DNA of 64,000 bases from Desulfobacterales bacterium (GTDB lineage Bacteria; Desulfobacterota; Desulfobacteria; Desulfobacterales; Desulfobacteraceae), in NCBI GenBank assembly GCA_023143455.1, contig JAGLHT010000001.1:1-64000 (forward strand), written 5' to 3'. The position numbers and the translations under genes are program-made. This document shows positions 32,474-41,532 of this stretch, one piece after another. How positions within the stretch are numbered: position 1 is the stretch's first letter; each line of letters opens with the position of its first letter. The notes under the pieces are model-generated. The model made no database searches, was not told the DNA's origin, and saw only the letters and a program-made list of their open reading frames with translations.

Positions 32474-33700
32474 ATGAAATGTCGATTTTGTAGTACTGAA
32501 CTGGTTCATATATTTGTTGATCTCGGAAGTTCTCCGGCCTCCAATTCTTTTTTATCAAAAGATCAATTGAACAAAGCAGAAACTTATTATCCATTGCGGC
32601 TTTTTGTTTGCGAAAAATGCTTCCTTGTACAAATTGATGAATATAAAAAATCAGATGAAATATTTAATAGTGACTATGCTTATTTTTCTTCTTTTTCTAA
32701 AACTTGGCTTGATCATGCAAGAAAATATGTTGAAATGATTACAGAGAGATTGAGATTGACTTCAAAATCCAAAGTAATTGAAATCGCATCAAACGATGGT
32801 TATCTATTACAGTATTTTATTGAAAAACAGATACCTTGCCTGGGAATCGAGCCAAGCTCTAATACCGCTGATACAGCCAGAAAAAAAGGTATCGAGACTA
32901 TAGTAGAATTCTTTACTGAAGATTTTGCAGAAAATTATATTCAGGATGCAAAAAAGGCAGATTTGATAATCGGTAATAATGTATTGGCTCATGTTCCTGA
33001 TATCAATGATTTTGTGACGGCTTTAAAGTTATTGCTTGATGATAATGGCAGTATTACTCTTGAGTTTCCGCATTTAATGCGGTTGATTGAGCATTCTCAA
33101 TTTGATACAATATACCATGAACATTTTTCATACCTTTCCTTGCATACTGTAAGGTCGATTTTTAAAAAGTCTGGATTAAGGATTTATAATGTTGAGGAAC
33201 TGATTACTCATGGAGGCAGCCTGCGTATATATGCCTGTCATGAGAAGAGCCATCAGAAAAACTTGGAATCAGTGAATCAATTGTTGGATAACGAGGCTCA
33301 ACAAGGTCTGATAGATTTATCGGCTTATCAACACTTTCAAGCTAAAGCTAATCGTATAAAAAATGATTTTTTACTTTTCCTCCTTGAGAAAAAACGTTTG
33401 GGTAAAACAATTGTCGGTTATGGTGCAGCTGCTAAAGGGAATACTCTTCTTAATTATGCAGGTGTTAAACCGGACCTATTAGAATATGTTTGTGATGCCG
33501 CTCCATCCAAACAAGGAAAATTCCTTCCCGGCAGCCATCTCCCAGTGGTTAATGAAAGAAAAATAAAAGAGTCTCAACCTGATTTTGTTGTTATTTTTCC
33601 GTGGAATATTAAAGACGAAATTATGAATCAGTTAGATTACATCAAAGAGTGGGAAGGTAGATTTGTAGTTTCTGTACCTGTGCTGGAGATATTTGATTGA
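32474..33700 (+). CDS. Sugar C-methyltransferase (TylC3-like, Zn-binding)
   Basis: A 408-residue SAM-dependent methyltransferase with the three-part layout of nucleotide-sugar C-methyltransferases: an N-terminal zinc-binding domain (CRFC at 3-6 and CEKC), a Rossmann methyltransferase core (VIEIASNDGYLLQYF), and a C-terminal domain with IVGYGAAAKGNTLLNYAG. Relatives add a methyl to C3 of 4-keto-6-deoxysugars on the way to branched sugars such as mycarose. The Shine-Dalgarno is AAGAAGG. Placement after rfbF, rfbG and the epimerase suggests a CDP-linked substrate. Confidence 0.87.
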   Translation: MKCRFCSTELVHIFVDLGSSPASNSFLSKDQLNKAETYYPLRLFVCEKCFLVQIDEYKKSDEIFNSDYAYFSSFSKTWLDHARKYVEMITERLRLTSKSKVIEIASNDGYLLQYFIEKQIPCLGIEPSSNTADTARKKGIETIVEFFTEDFAENYIQDAKKADLIIGNNVLAHVPDINDFVTALKLLLDDNGSITLEFPHLMRLIEHSQFDTIYHEHFSYLSLHTVRSIFKKSGLRIYNVEELITHGGSLRIYACHEKSHQKNLESVNQLLDNEAQQGLIDLSAYQHFQAKANRIKNDFLLFLLEKKRLGKTIVGYGAAAKGNTLLNYAGVKPDLLEYVCDAAPSKQGKFLPGSHLPVVNERKIKESQPDFVVIFPWNIKDEIMNQLDYIKEWEGRFVVSVPVLEIFD

Positions 33701-33743
33701 AGCCATATCCCATAGAGAGAGCATTTATGAAATGTGAAATATA

Positions 33744-34592
33744 ATGAGAATACTTGTAACAGGCGCAACAGGCTTTATCGGCACTTATGTAATTAATGAA
33801 CTGATAAAGAATTATCAATACAACATAATTGCAACTTCATCTGATATTAATAAAGCAAAATTGTTTGATTGGTTCCCTCATGTTCAATACTATGAATATA
33901 ATATTGACGATCAAAATAAAAATTATTTTGAATATTTTCAACAACCTGATTTGATGATTCATTTGGCTTGGCAAGGATTGCCAAATTATAAAGATCTATT
34001 TCATTTTGAGAACAATCTTTTTTCAAATTATTATTTTATTAAAAATATAATTGAGAGTGGTTTGAGATCTATAGTAGTGACTGGGACCTGTTTTGAATAT
34101 GGTATGCAAAATGGGTGCTTAGGAGAAGATTTTGTAACAATACCCGCAAATCCTTACGCTATTGCAAAAGATACTTTACGAAAATTTCTGGAACAATTAA
34201 AAACAAAGATAAATTTCAAGTTAAAATGGGTTCGTTTGTTTTATATGCATGGAGAAGGACAAAACTCCAATTCAATCTTAGCTCAACTTAATAAAGCTTT
34301 AAAAAATGGTGATTCGGTTTTTAATATGTCAAGTGGAGAGCAATTAAGAGATTATCTTCCGGTTGAAAATGTTGCTGAATATATAGTAAAAATAGCGTTA
34401 CAGGATAGAATTAATGGAATTATTAATTGTTGCAGCGGTATCCCTGTTTCAATCCGTGAACTTGTGGAGAATCATTTAGAGAAAAAGCAAAAAAAGATAC
34501 ATCTTAATTTAGGATACTACCCTTATCCTGATTATGAACCAATGGAGTTTTGGGGAGACAATAGAAAATTAAAAGCTATTTTAGAAAAATAG
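33744..34592 (+). CDS. NAD(P)-dependent sugar epimerase/reductase (extended SDR)
   Basis: A 282-residue short-chain dehydrogenase. It has the nucleotide-binding start RILVTGATGFIGTYV, LIHLAWQG-like LMIHLAWQG, the TGTCFEYG region and the YxxxK catalytic pair in NPYAIAKDTL. It follows the C-methyltransferase and is the best candidate for the final 4-keto reduction of the CDP-sugar. Small size and the LAWQG motif are common in such reductases. The exact stereochemistry cannot be read from sequence. Confidence 0.82.
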   Translation: MRILVTGATGFIGTYVINELIKNYQYNIIATSSDINKAKLFDWFPHVQYYEYNIDDQNKNYFEYFQQPDLMIHLAWQGLPNYKDLFHFENNLFSNYYFIKNIIESGLRSIVVTGTCFEYGMQNGCLGEDFVTIPANPYAIAKDTLRKFLEQLKTKINFKLKWVRLFYMHGEGQNSNSILAQLNKALKNGDSVFNMSSGEQLRDYLPVENVAEYIVKIALQDRINGIINCCSGIPVSIRELVENHLEKKQKKIHLNLGYYPYPDYEPMEFWGDNRKLKAILEK

Positions 34593-34716
34593 CATATGAA
34601 TGCAAAATGTAATGTGATAAATGGAGCATTCTATAACAATTTTATGTAACATCAGGTCATGTTTTTATTTAAGATATTTTTATGGATTATAAGAATTAAT
34701 AAAAAAAGGTGTTTTA

Positions 34717-35493
34717 ATGGAATATAAAGAAATATTACGCAAGAATTTGCATCCTAAATTACTCAGTATCATAAAATTTATACGTACTTTTTTCCCTTCA
34801 AAAAAATATGTGTTAAAATATCCTGCAACATATGATGAAGATGGATTATATACTAATCATAATTGTGATTTCATAAATGATCCGTTATTTAAAGAAGCAT
34901 ATAAATTAGGTTTTGATACTGGCTCATCAAAAGGATGGCATCTCCAATGGAGAGTTTATATAGCATGTTGGCTTGCTAATAGAGCGAAGGATATGGAGGG
35001 GGATTTTGTCGAGTGTGGTACTAACCGTGGCATGATTTCAAGGGCAGTTGTTCATTATACAAACTTTGGGAAATTGTCTAAAACATTTTATTTATTAGAT
35101 TCCTTTTGCGGACTTTCAGATAACCTCCAATCAGACACTGAATTACAACGTTTGAATATGGTATCTTATGAGGAGTGTTTTGAGAGTGCTAAGGAAACAT
35201 TCAAGGAATTTAATAATGTAGTTATTATTCGAGGTTTTATACCTGATACCCTACCACTGACTAAAACAAATAAAATTTGTTTTCTTCATATAGACCTCAA
35301 TTGTGCTGCACCAGAAATAGCAACAGGAGAGTTCTTTTGGGAAAAACTAATAACTGGTGGAGCAGTTCTGCTGGATGACTATGCCTACCCAGGTTACCAA
35401 GAGCAGAAAGATGCTTGGGATATATTTGCAGAGAAAAAAGGAGTTCAGGTCTTGAGCTTGCCAACGGGGCAGGGTTTAATTCTTAAACCATAA
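34717..35493 (+). CDS. TylF-like sugar O-methyltransferase
   Basis: A 258-residue SAM-dependent methyltransferase of the TylF/MycF (macrocin O-methyltransferase) family. The core reads FVECGTNRGMISRAVV (SAM site), YLLDSFCGLSD, CFLHIDLNCA and AVLLDDYAYPGYQEQKDAW, the metal-binding region. Such enzymes methylate sugar hydroxyls on finished glycans. It has a ribosome site AAAAAGG and no membrane segments. It is the first of two adjacent methyltransferases of different families. Confidence 0.85.
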   Translation: MEYKEILRKNLHPKLLSIIKFIRTFFPSKKYVLKYPATYDEDGLYTNHNCDFINDPLFKEAYKLGFDTGSSKGWHLQWRVYIACWLANRAKDMEGDFVECGTNRGMISRAVVHYTNFGKLSKTFYLLDSFCGLSDNLQSDTELQRLNMVSYEECFESAKETFKEFNNVVIIRGFIPDTLPLTKTNKICFLHIDLNCAAPEIATGEFFWEKLITGGAVLLDDYAYPGYQEQKDAWDIFAEKKGVQVLSLPTGQGLILKP

Positions 35494-35576
35494 AGTAAGT
35501 GTGTTGGATATTTCATTCGCGTGAAATTAATAAAAAGTTATTAAAGCATTAATGTTTTTATTTCTGGAGAAAATTA

Positions 35577-36311
35577 ATGGATTTGACTGAACAATTTAAG
35601 CAAGAACGATTTAAGCGTATTAATATGAATATTGAGAATGACAGGCTTGTTAATGCTGCAAAAGAATTTGTTTTTGAATCAACCTTACCTAAATATTCGT
35701 ACAATTTTTCTTGGATGGGCCGTCCTATTATCCAATATCCTCAGGATATTATGGCCATGCAGGAGATTATTTGGAAGATTAAACCTGATTTAATAATTGA
35801 AACCGGTATTGCCCATGGTGGCAGTCTTATCTTTTCAGCATCCATGTTAGAACTCCTTGGTAATAATGGTCAGGTTTTGGGTATTGATATCGATATCAGA
35901 GAGCATAATCGGAAAGAGATCGAACAACACCCAATGTTTAAACACATAACAATGATTCAAGGGTCATCCATTGATGAAAATATAGTAAAAAAGGTTTATG
36001 AGTATACTAAAGGAAGAAAACAAGTTCTTGTTCTTTTAGATTCGATGCATAGCCATGATCATGTTTTAAAAGAACTTAAGTTATATTCTCCATTTGTTAC
36101 AAAAGGGAGCTATCTTGTGGTTTTTGATACAATTATTGAAGATTTGCCTAACAATTGTTTCCCAGGCCGACCATGGAGTATAGGCGATAACCCAAAGACA
36201 GCAGTCTATGAATTTTTAAAAAAAAATAAACATTTTGAAATTGATAAAACTATACAAAACAATCTGTTAATAACTGTTGCACCAGATGGTTATCTTAGAA
36301 GAGTAAGTTAG
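35577..36311 (+). CDS. CmcI/cephalosporin-hydroxylase-like methyltransferase
   Basis: A 244-residue protein of the CmcI/rhamnosyl O-methyltransferase family. Visible features are LIIETGIAHGGSLIFSASM (SAM loop), LGIDIDIR, VLVLLDSMHSHDHVLKEL and YLVVFDTIIED. In surface glycan loci this family acts as sugar O-methyltransferase, despite the historical name. It has a strong GGAG ribosome site. The target sugar is not known. Confidence 0.83.
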   Translation: MDLTEQFKQERFKRINMNIENDRLVNAAKEFVFESTLPKYSYNFSWMGRPIIQYPQDIMAMQEIIWKIKPDLIIETGIAHGGSLIFSASMLELLGNNGQVLGIDIDIREHNRKEIEQHPMFKHITMIQGSSIDENIVKKVYEYTKGRKQVLVLLDSMHSHDHVLKELKLYSPFVTKGSYLVVFDTIIEDLPNNCFPGRPWSIGDNPKTAVYEFLKKNKHFEIDKTIQNNLLITVAPDGYLRRVS

Positions 36312-36336
36312 AAGGAATAACTGAAAATTGGACAAT

Positions 36337-37032
36337 ATGAAAAAAGGAATTCTAATCCAAGCGAGGCTCTCATCAAAAAGATTTCCCAATAAAATGTTGA
36401 ACCAACTAGGTGGTGTGCCTTTAATCCAATACGTTTTCAATCGATGCAAAATATCCTCTCAAGCAGATATGGTCGGAGTAATCACATCGATTGAGCAAAG
36501 CGATGACCTGCTTTATGATTATTGCAAAAGTCAGAACATGCCTGTTTTTAGAGGTAGCCTAAATAATGTTCTTGATAGATATATTCAAGCAGCAAATCAT
36601 TTTGGCTGTAATATCCTTTGTAGGGTTTGTGGTGATTCCCCATTTGTTGACACCGTCTATATTGATAAATTATTTATGGCAGTTCAAAAGGGAGATGAAT
36701 ATTTATCCGTTAAGGGAGGGCTTAACGGTTTTTTTTCAGAAATAGTAACTCTGAAAGCATTAAGAAAAATGCAAAGCAATACTAATGCAGCAGATGATCT
36801 TGAGCATGTGACAAAATATATTAGAAAGAATCTTAAGATGTTTAATTATAGAATTTTTCAGATGAATACTATTGAAAAAAAATTACAAAATTTTTCTTTA
36901 ACTGTTGATTATGAAAATGATTTAGAGATAGCAAATTCAATTATCACTAAAGGATTACACGGATATGATTTTTTAACGGAAGAACTAATTGAGATTCTAA
37001 ATATAAATTATAATGAGCTAATTGAGTTATAG
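36337..37032 (+). CDS. SpsF-like cytidylyltransferase-family protein
   Basis: A 231-residue protein related to SpsF and CMP-Kdo/CMP-nonulosonate synthetases. The N-terminal nucleotide loop is IQARLSSKRFPNKML, followed by CRVCGDSPFVD, where the metal aspartate is expected. The ATG at 36337 matches the family start. A TTG at 36328 has better Shine-Dalgarno spacing and would add three residues. It sits one base before the amidotransferase gene. It may activate the acid sugar made by the NeuB-like protein. Confidence 0.75.
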   Translation: MKKGILIQARLSSKRFPNKMLNQLGGVPLIQYVFNRCKISSQADMVGVITSIEQSDDLLYDYCKSQNMPVFRGSLNNVLDRYIQAANHFGCNILCRVCGDSPFVDTVYIDKLFMAVQKGDEYLSVKGGLNGFFSEIVTLKALRKMQSNTNAADDLEHVTKYIRKNLKMFNYRIFQMNTIEKKLQNFSLTVDYENDLEIANSIITKGLHGYDFLTEELIEILNINYNELIEL

Positions 37033-37033
37033 T

Positions 37034-38878
37034 ATGTGTGGAATTGCAGGATATATAACAAAAACAAAAATAGACATTTCTGTGTTAAAAAGCATGGTAA
37101 ATGCTTTATATCATCGTGGCCCAGATGCTGAAGGGTTTTATTATAGCGAATCATATAATGCAGGGATGAGACGTTTAAGTATTAATGATTTAGAGTATGG
37201 GAATCAACCTTTATATAATGAAGATAGGTCTGTTGTTCTTTTTTATAATGGAGAGATTTATAATTCTCCAGAGTTGAGAAAACAACTTGAAATTAAAGGC
37301 CATCAATTTAAAACACTTTCTGATGGTGAGGTTATCTGCCATCTTTATGAAGAATATGGTGAAAAGGTTTTTGAGAAATTAGATGCTATGTTTGCGATTG
37401 CTTTGTGGGATGTCAAAAAAAAAAGATTATTATTAGGGCGTGATATTCCTGGAGAAAAACCGCTTTATTATACAGAATTAAAAGGAGGAGGCCTCGCTTT
37501 TGCTTCAGAAATAAAAAGTTTAATTAAGTTCCCATTAATAGAACTTGATTTAAATTATCAGGCTTTGTGGGATTTTTTAACTTTTTTGTGGATCCCTGAA
37601 CCTGAAACGGTGTATTCATCGATAAAATCATTACCTAAGTCTCACTATTTGATTTTTGATAAAAAAGGGTTTTGTTTAAAAAAGTATAACAATATCTTTA
37701 CAAAAGATTATGACGGTATGGATGAAGGTGAAATTGTAAAAGAAGTAAGAGAGGTTGTCAGTTTATCCATTGAAAGTAGATTGTTGTCAGATGTTCCCAT
37801 AGCATCATTTTTAAGCAGTGGGCTTGATAGCTCAATTGTGTCAATGCATGCAGCAAAGCATGTAGATAAGCTAACAACTTTTACAATAGGTTTTGAAAAT
37901 GTGTTCGATCCTTATCACGGGAGTGCCGATGAATCTAAACAGGCTGCTGCATTTGCAAAACAAATAGGCAGTGATCATCATGTTGTACGTGTTACAGCAA
38001 ATGATTTTAAAAAAGATTTAAGGACATTTTGTTTCCATGGCGATCAACCCTTTTCAGTGTCCTCTGGTTTAGGGATCATGTCAGTTGCAAGGGCTGCTCG
38101 TAAAAAGGGCATAAAGATTTTACTTTCTGGCGATGGGGCGGATGAATGTTTTGGGGGTTATTCTTGGTATGAGTATCTTAATACACCATGTGCTAATAAT
38201 CAGAACAAAGATGAATTGTCATGGCAGTATACAAGTATGGATAAAGAAATTCTGGCATCACGATTAACAAGCTATGGTGCACACAAGCGAGCCTGGGCAT
38301 GGCATTACTATGCATCTGAGCAGGACAAACAATTTTTATTTAATAAAGAGAAGTTTGAAAATGTTCAAACATCAACTCGTTTTTTTGAAAATTTTAAACA
38401 AGATCAAAATTGGCAAGCTGAAGATTTTATTAGACAGGATAGAGAGTTTTATTTCCCTTTTGAGATGTTGCGTAAGGTAGATCGAATGACAATGGCATTT
38501 TCAGTGGAAGGCAGAGTACCTTTTGCTGCACCATCAGTACTTGCGTTGGCAGATAAAATTCCATATTCAATGATGGTTAAAGGTAAGACATTGAAATGGG
38601 TACTGCGTCAGGCTTTTAAAAAAGATCTTCCGGATACTGTATTCAATCAGCCAAAGCATGGTTTTAATGTGCCTATAGACCATTGGTTGAAAAATGAGTG
38701 GAAAGATCTTATGGAAGATACTTTTTCAAACAGCTCAAAAGTCACAGCAATGGGTATGCTTACAAAAAAAGCAAAAGAGAATGCATTTGTATTGTTAAAT
38801 GATAATAACCGCATTTGTGGTCATACGATCTTTTCAATGATTATGTTGAATATGTGGTTAGAGGAGAACAATGATTGA
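37034..38878 (+). CDS. asnB: Asparagine synthase-like glutamine amidotransferase
   Basis: A 614-residue class II glutamine amidotransferase joined to an N-type PP-loop synthetase. The start was set at ATG 37034 so that C2 of MCGIAGY becomes the N-terminal nucleophile after Met removal. The PP-loop is FLSSGLDSS; LLSGDGADECFGGY and GRVPFAAPSV are also present. In glycan loci such enzymes often amidate sugar carboxylates rather than make asparagine. It overlaps the NeuB-like gene by 8 bases, supporting a linked function. Confidence 0.85.
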   Translation: MCGIAGYITKTKIDISVLKSMVNALYHRGPDAEGFYYSESYNAGMRRLSINDLEYGNQPLYNEDRSVVLFYNGEIYNSPELRKQLEIKGHQFKTLSDGEVICHLYEEYGEKVFEKLDAMFAIALWDVKKKRLLLGRDIPGEKPLYYTELKGGGLAFASEIKSLIKFPLIELDLNYQALWDFLTFLWIPEPETVYSSIKSLPKSHYLIFDKKGFCLKKYNNIFTKDYDGMDEGEIVKEVREVVSLSIESRLLSDVPIASFLSSGLDSSIVSMHAAKHVDKLTTFTIGFENVFDPYHGSADESKQAAAFAKQIGSDHHVVRVTANDFKKDLRTFCFHGDQPFSVSSGLGIMSVARAARKKGIKILLSGDGADECFGGYSWYEYLNTPCANNQNKDELSWQYTSMDKEILASRLTSYGAHKRAWAWHYYASEQDKQFLFNKEKFENVQTSTRFFENFKQDQNWQAEDFIRQDREFYFPFEMLRKVDRMTMAFSVEGRVPFAAPSVLALADKIPYSMMVKGKTLKWVLRQAFKKDLPDTVFNQPKHGFNVPIDHWLKNEWKDLMEDTFSNSSKVTAMGMLTKKAKENAFVLLNDNNRICGHTIFSMIMLNMWLEENND

Positions 38879-39569
38879 AATAATAGCTGAGATAGGACAA
38901 AATCATAATGGTGATATTTCTTTAGCCAAAGAGATGATAGCCGTTGCTAAGGACAATGGAGCTGATGCGGTGAAATTCCAAGTTTATGATGTGAATCATA
39001 TATTCACCCAAGAGGATAATCCCTGGTATGAATATAATTGCATCACAGAGTTGTCTAAAAAAGATGTTGTAGCGCTATCAGAAGAATGTAAAAAACAGAG
39101 TATTGAGTTTATTGCATCTGCATTTGATCCTGAACGAGTATATTGGTTAGAAGAGATAAATGTTAAGCGTCATAAAATAGCCTCAAGGTCTATAAATGAC
39201 AATAAGTTAATAGATGCAATGCTCAAGACAAATAAGCCTATTATTGTATCGCTTGGTATGTGGGAAGGTTTTAAATTCCCAGAAATACAAACCAAAGAGT
39301 CAATTTTTTATTTGTATTGTGTCTCAAAGTATCCAACTGAAATGAGTGATTTGAAATTAGATAAAATTGATTTCAAGAAATACTCAGGGTTCAGTGATCA
39401 TACCATAGGTATTACAGCTGCAAAAATTGCTATTTCAAAAGGAGCAAAAATAATAGAAAAGCATTTTACATTAGATAAAAATATGTATGGTCCAGACCAT
39501 AAAGGCAGCATGACTCCAAAAGAACTAAAAGAGTTAAATATTTTTAGAAAACAAGCAGAGATATTATGA
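38871..39569 (+). CDS. NeuB-like nonulosonate synthase lacking the SAF domain
   Basis: A 232-residue protein with the NeuB TIM barrel: IAEIGQNHNGDISLA, VKFQVYD, RHKIASRS, FSDHTIG and IIEKHFTLDKNMYGPDHKGS. Usual NeuB/PseI proteins are about 340 residues and end with a SAF domain that covers the partner active site; this one stops just after the barrel. The stop is followed by a 4-base overlap with the next gene, so it is not an obvious frameshift. It would condense phosphoenolpyruvate with an amino sugar if active. Confidence 0.8.
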   Translation: MIEIIAEIGQNHNGDISLAKEMIAVAKDNGADAVKFQVYDVNHIFTQEDNPWYEYNCITELSKKDVVALSEECKKQSIEFIASAFDPERVYWLEEINVKRHKIASRSINDNKLIDAMLKTNKPIIVSLGMWEGFKFPEIQTKESIFYLYCVSKYPTEMSDLKLDKIDFKKYSGFSDHTIGITAAKIAISKGAKIIEKHFTLDKNMYGPDHKGSMTPKELKELNIFRKQAEIL

Positions 39570-40939
39570 ATACACCAAAAATTACAGTATATGTCGTTTC
39601 ACATAACCATGAAAAATTTTTATCTGATGCCATTGAAAGTGTTCTTCGCCAGTCTGTTGAAGGCTGGGAACTTTTTATCATTGATGATGGATCAGAAGAT
39701 AAGAGTAGAGAAATAATCAATTTATATAAAGGAGATGATAGAGTACAGATATTTTCAACAGAAGGTATAGGTCTTCCGGCTGTCTGTAACTTGGCTTTGG
39801 ATAGAGCCAATGGAGAATATATTGTCCGTCTTGATGGTGATGATCTTTTTGATGAGAATATTTTGTTGGTTTTGAGCAATTACTTAGATAACAATGTTGA
39901 AACAGCATTAGTTTTTCCTGATTATTTTTTAATAGATGAATTTAACGAAATATTTGCCCATGAGAGGCGCAATAAAATATTTGATTCAAACTATGTTATT
40001 GATATACCACCGAATGGAGCATGCACTATGATACGCACAAAGGTGCTCAAAGAAGCAGGAGGGTATCGTGAAGACCTTGGTGCTCAAGATGGGTTTGATA
40101 TGTGGAGCAAGATCTCCAAAAAACATGCAACTGGTAACGTTAATCTTCCTCTTTTTTATTATCGGAGGCATAGCGACAATCTTACTAATAAAATACATTT
40201 TATTCTAAATGCAAAACGTAGAATAAAAAAAGACAGTATTTTAAAAGTTTTGGATAAAAATAGACCGTTTACAGCTGTTATACCATGCCGTAAGAATTAT
40301 GATTTCTGTGAAGATGTGTGGAAACAAAAAATAGGGGGAAAATCCATCTTAGAATTTGGTATTGATGAATGTATAGCATCTGATGTTTTTGACAGGATAG
40401 TAGTTGCATGTGACAATCCTGATGTTGATTCGATTCTTTCAAAATACAACGATAAAAGATTAAGCCTTCATATAAGAAATTCAAAAGATACAATTAGGTC
40501 GAGGAAAATAGTTCCAGCTTTAAATAAAATAGTTCGAGAACAGGATCCTGATTATAATGGTATAACAGTTATAAGATATATACAATCTCCGTTTGTTTCA
40601 AAAGAAAGTCTTGAAGAAGCACTTTTCACTCTAATTATGAATGATGCAGATTCTTCCACAGGAGTTGAACAGATAAATCATGCAATGTACAAGAAACATC
40701 CTCATGGTTTGATTAGGTTAAATGATGACAATGATTTCAAAACTGATTTTGACAGCATGTATAAAGAAGCTAATGTAGCCTTGGCAGTGAAAAATTCAAA
40801 CTTTAAAAATGGATCCTTAACAGGAACAAGAATTGCACATTTTGAGATAGATAAAAAAGAATCATTTGTAATTTTTTCAGATGAAGACTTAGAAGTAGCA
40901 AGGATATTATTTCAGTTGCGTGAAGGTAAAAATGTTTAA
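39566..40939 (+). CDS. GT2 glycosyltransferase fused to a NeuA-like cytidylyltransferase domain
   Basis: A 457-residue two-domain protein. Residues 1 to about 225 are a family 2 glycosyltransferase (ITVYVVSHNHEKFLSDAIES, FIIDDGSED, YIVRLDGDDLFDE). Residues about 234-457 resemble CMP-nonulosonate synthetases: TAVIPCRKNYDF, GGKSILEFGIDEC, RIVVACDNPDVDSI and VIRYIQSPFV. The usual glycine/lysine-rich NTP loop is shortened to IPCRKN, so activity is uncertain. A transferase fused to the enzyme that activates a donor sugar beside a NeuB-like gene suggests channeling. Confidence 0.78.
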   Translation: MNTPKITVYVVSHNHEKFLSDAIESVLRQSVEGWELFIIDDGSEDKSREIINLYKGDDRVQIFSTEGIGLPAVCNLALDRANGEYIVRLDGDDLFDENILLVLSNYLDNNVETALVFPDYFLIDEFNEIFAHERRNKIFDSNYVIDIPPNGACTMIRTKVLKEAGGYREDLGAQDGFDMWSKISKKHATGNVNLPLFYYRRHSDNLTNKIHFILNAKRRIKKDSILKVLDKNRPFTAVIPCRKNYDFCEDVWKQKIGGKSILEFGIDECIASDVFDRIVVACDNPDVDSILSKYNDKRLSLHIRNSKDTIRSRKIVPALNKIVREQDPDYNGITVIRYIQSPFVSKESLEEALFTLIMNDADSSTGVEQINHAMYKKHPHGLIRLNDDNDFKTDFDSMYKEANVALAVKNSNFKNGSLTGTRIAHFEIDKKESFVIFSDEDLEVARILFQLREGKNV

Positions 40940-41531
40940 ATTAATAAAATCAATTTTCAATGTATTTATTTTGCGTGTGCAGGGTGCCAAGATTGGAAAA
41001 AAAGTAAGAATACTAGGAAAAGTAAATGTTCTTTGCAGGGATGGAGCTTCTTTAAAAAATTTGATTATTGAAGATAATGTGGAAGTCGAGGGTGTTTTGT
41101 ATTTGCGGGTACGTAAGTCAGGTAGAATAATCATTGAAAAAAATGTAAAGATCGCGACGGAGGTATGGCTTGTAACTGCAAACGAATCTGAGTTGAGGAT
41201 AAGAAAGAATGCCATTATTGGGAGCTATTGTATTTTAAATGGTGGTCATGGGATTGATATTGGAGAAGACTCATGGCTTGCCGGTTTTGTCTATTTGAAC
41301 AGTTCGGATCATAAAATAGAGCTGGGTGAAGTAATTAGAAAGCAGGGATATATTGGTGCTAAAATTATTATTGGTGCAAATAATTGGATAGGTGGACATG
41401 CTTTTTTTAATAAAGGTGTTATAACTGGTGAAGGCGTTGTTGTGGGTGCTGGGGCAGTTGTTACAAAAAGTTTTAATACAAATTCTGTTATTGTGGGTAA
41501 TCCAGCAGAACTTTTGAGATATAGAACGTAA
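40932..41531 (+). CDS. Left-handed beta-helix acyltransferase
   Basis: A 199-residue hexapeptide-repeat acyltransferase (LbH family). Imperfect hexapeptide repeats run from about 25 to 185, with VVVGAGAVVTKSF and IVGNPAELLR at the end, as in sugar O-acetyltransferases of the WcaF/NeuD-like kind. The ATG at 40932 with GAAGG five bases upstream was chosen over an upstream GTG at 40920. It overlaps the fusion gene by 8 bases. The likely donor is acetyl-CoA. Confidence 0.82.
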   Translation: MFKLIKSIFNVFILRVQGAKIGKKVRILGKVNVLCRDGASLKNLIIEDNVEVEGVLYLRVRKSGRIIIEKNVKIATEVWLVTANESELRIRKNAIIGSYCILNGGHGIDIGEDSWLAGFVYLNSSDHKIELGEVIRKQGYIGAKIIIGANNWIGGHAFFNKGVITGEGVVVGAGAVVTKSFNTNSVIVGNPAELLRYRT

Positions 41532-41532
41532 G

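Noticed and set aside
35509-35528. Short hairpin (TTTCA...TGAAA) before the CmcI-like gene
   Set aside because: Six base pairs without a T run; likely chance.
40907-41215. Reverse-strand frame over the GT2 fusion/acyltransferase junction
   Set aside because: Antisense to two strongly supported genes, with no start signals.
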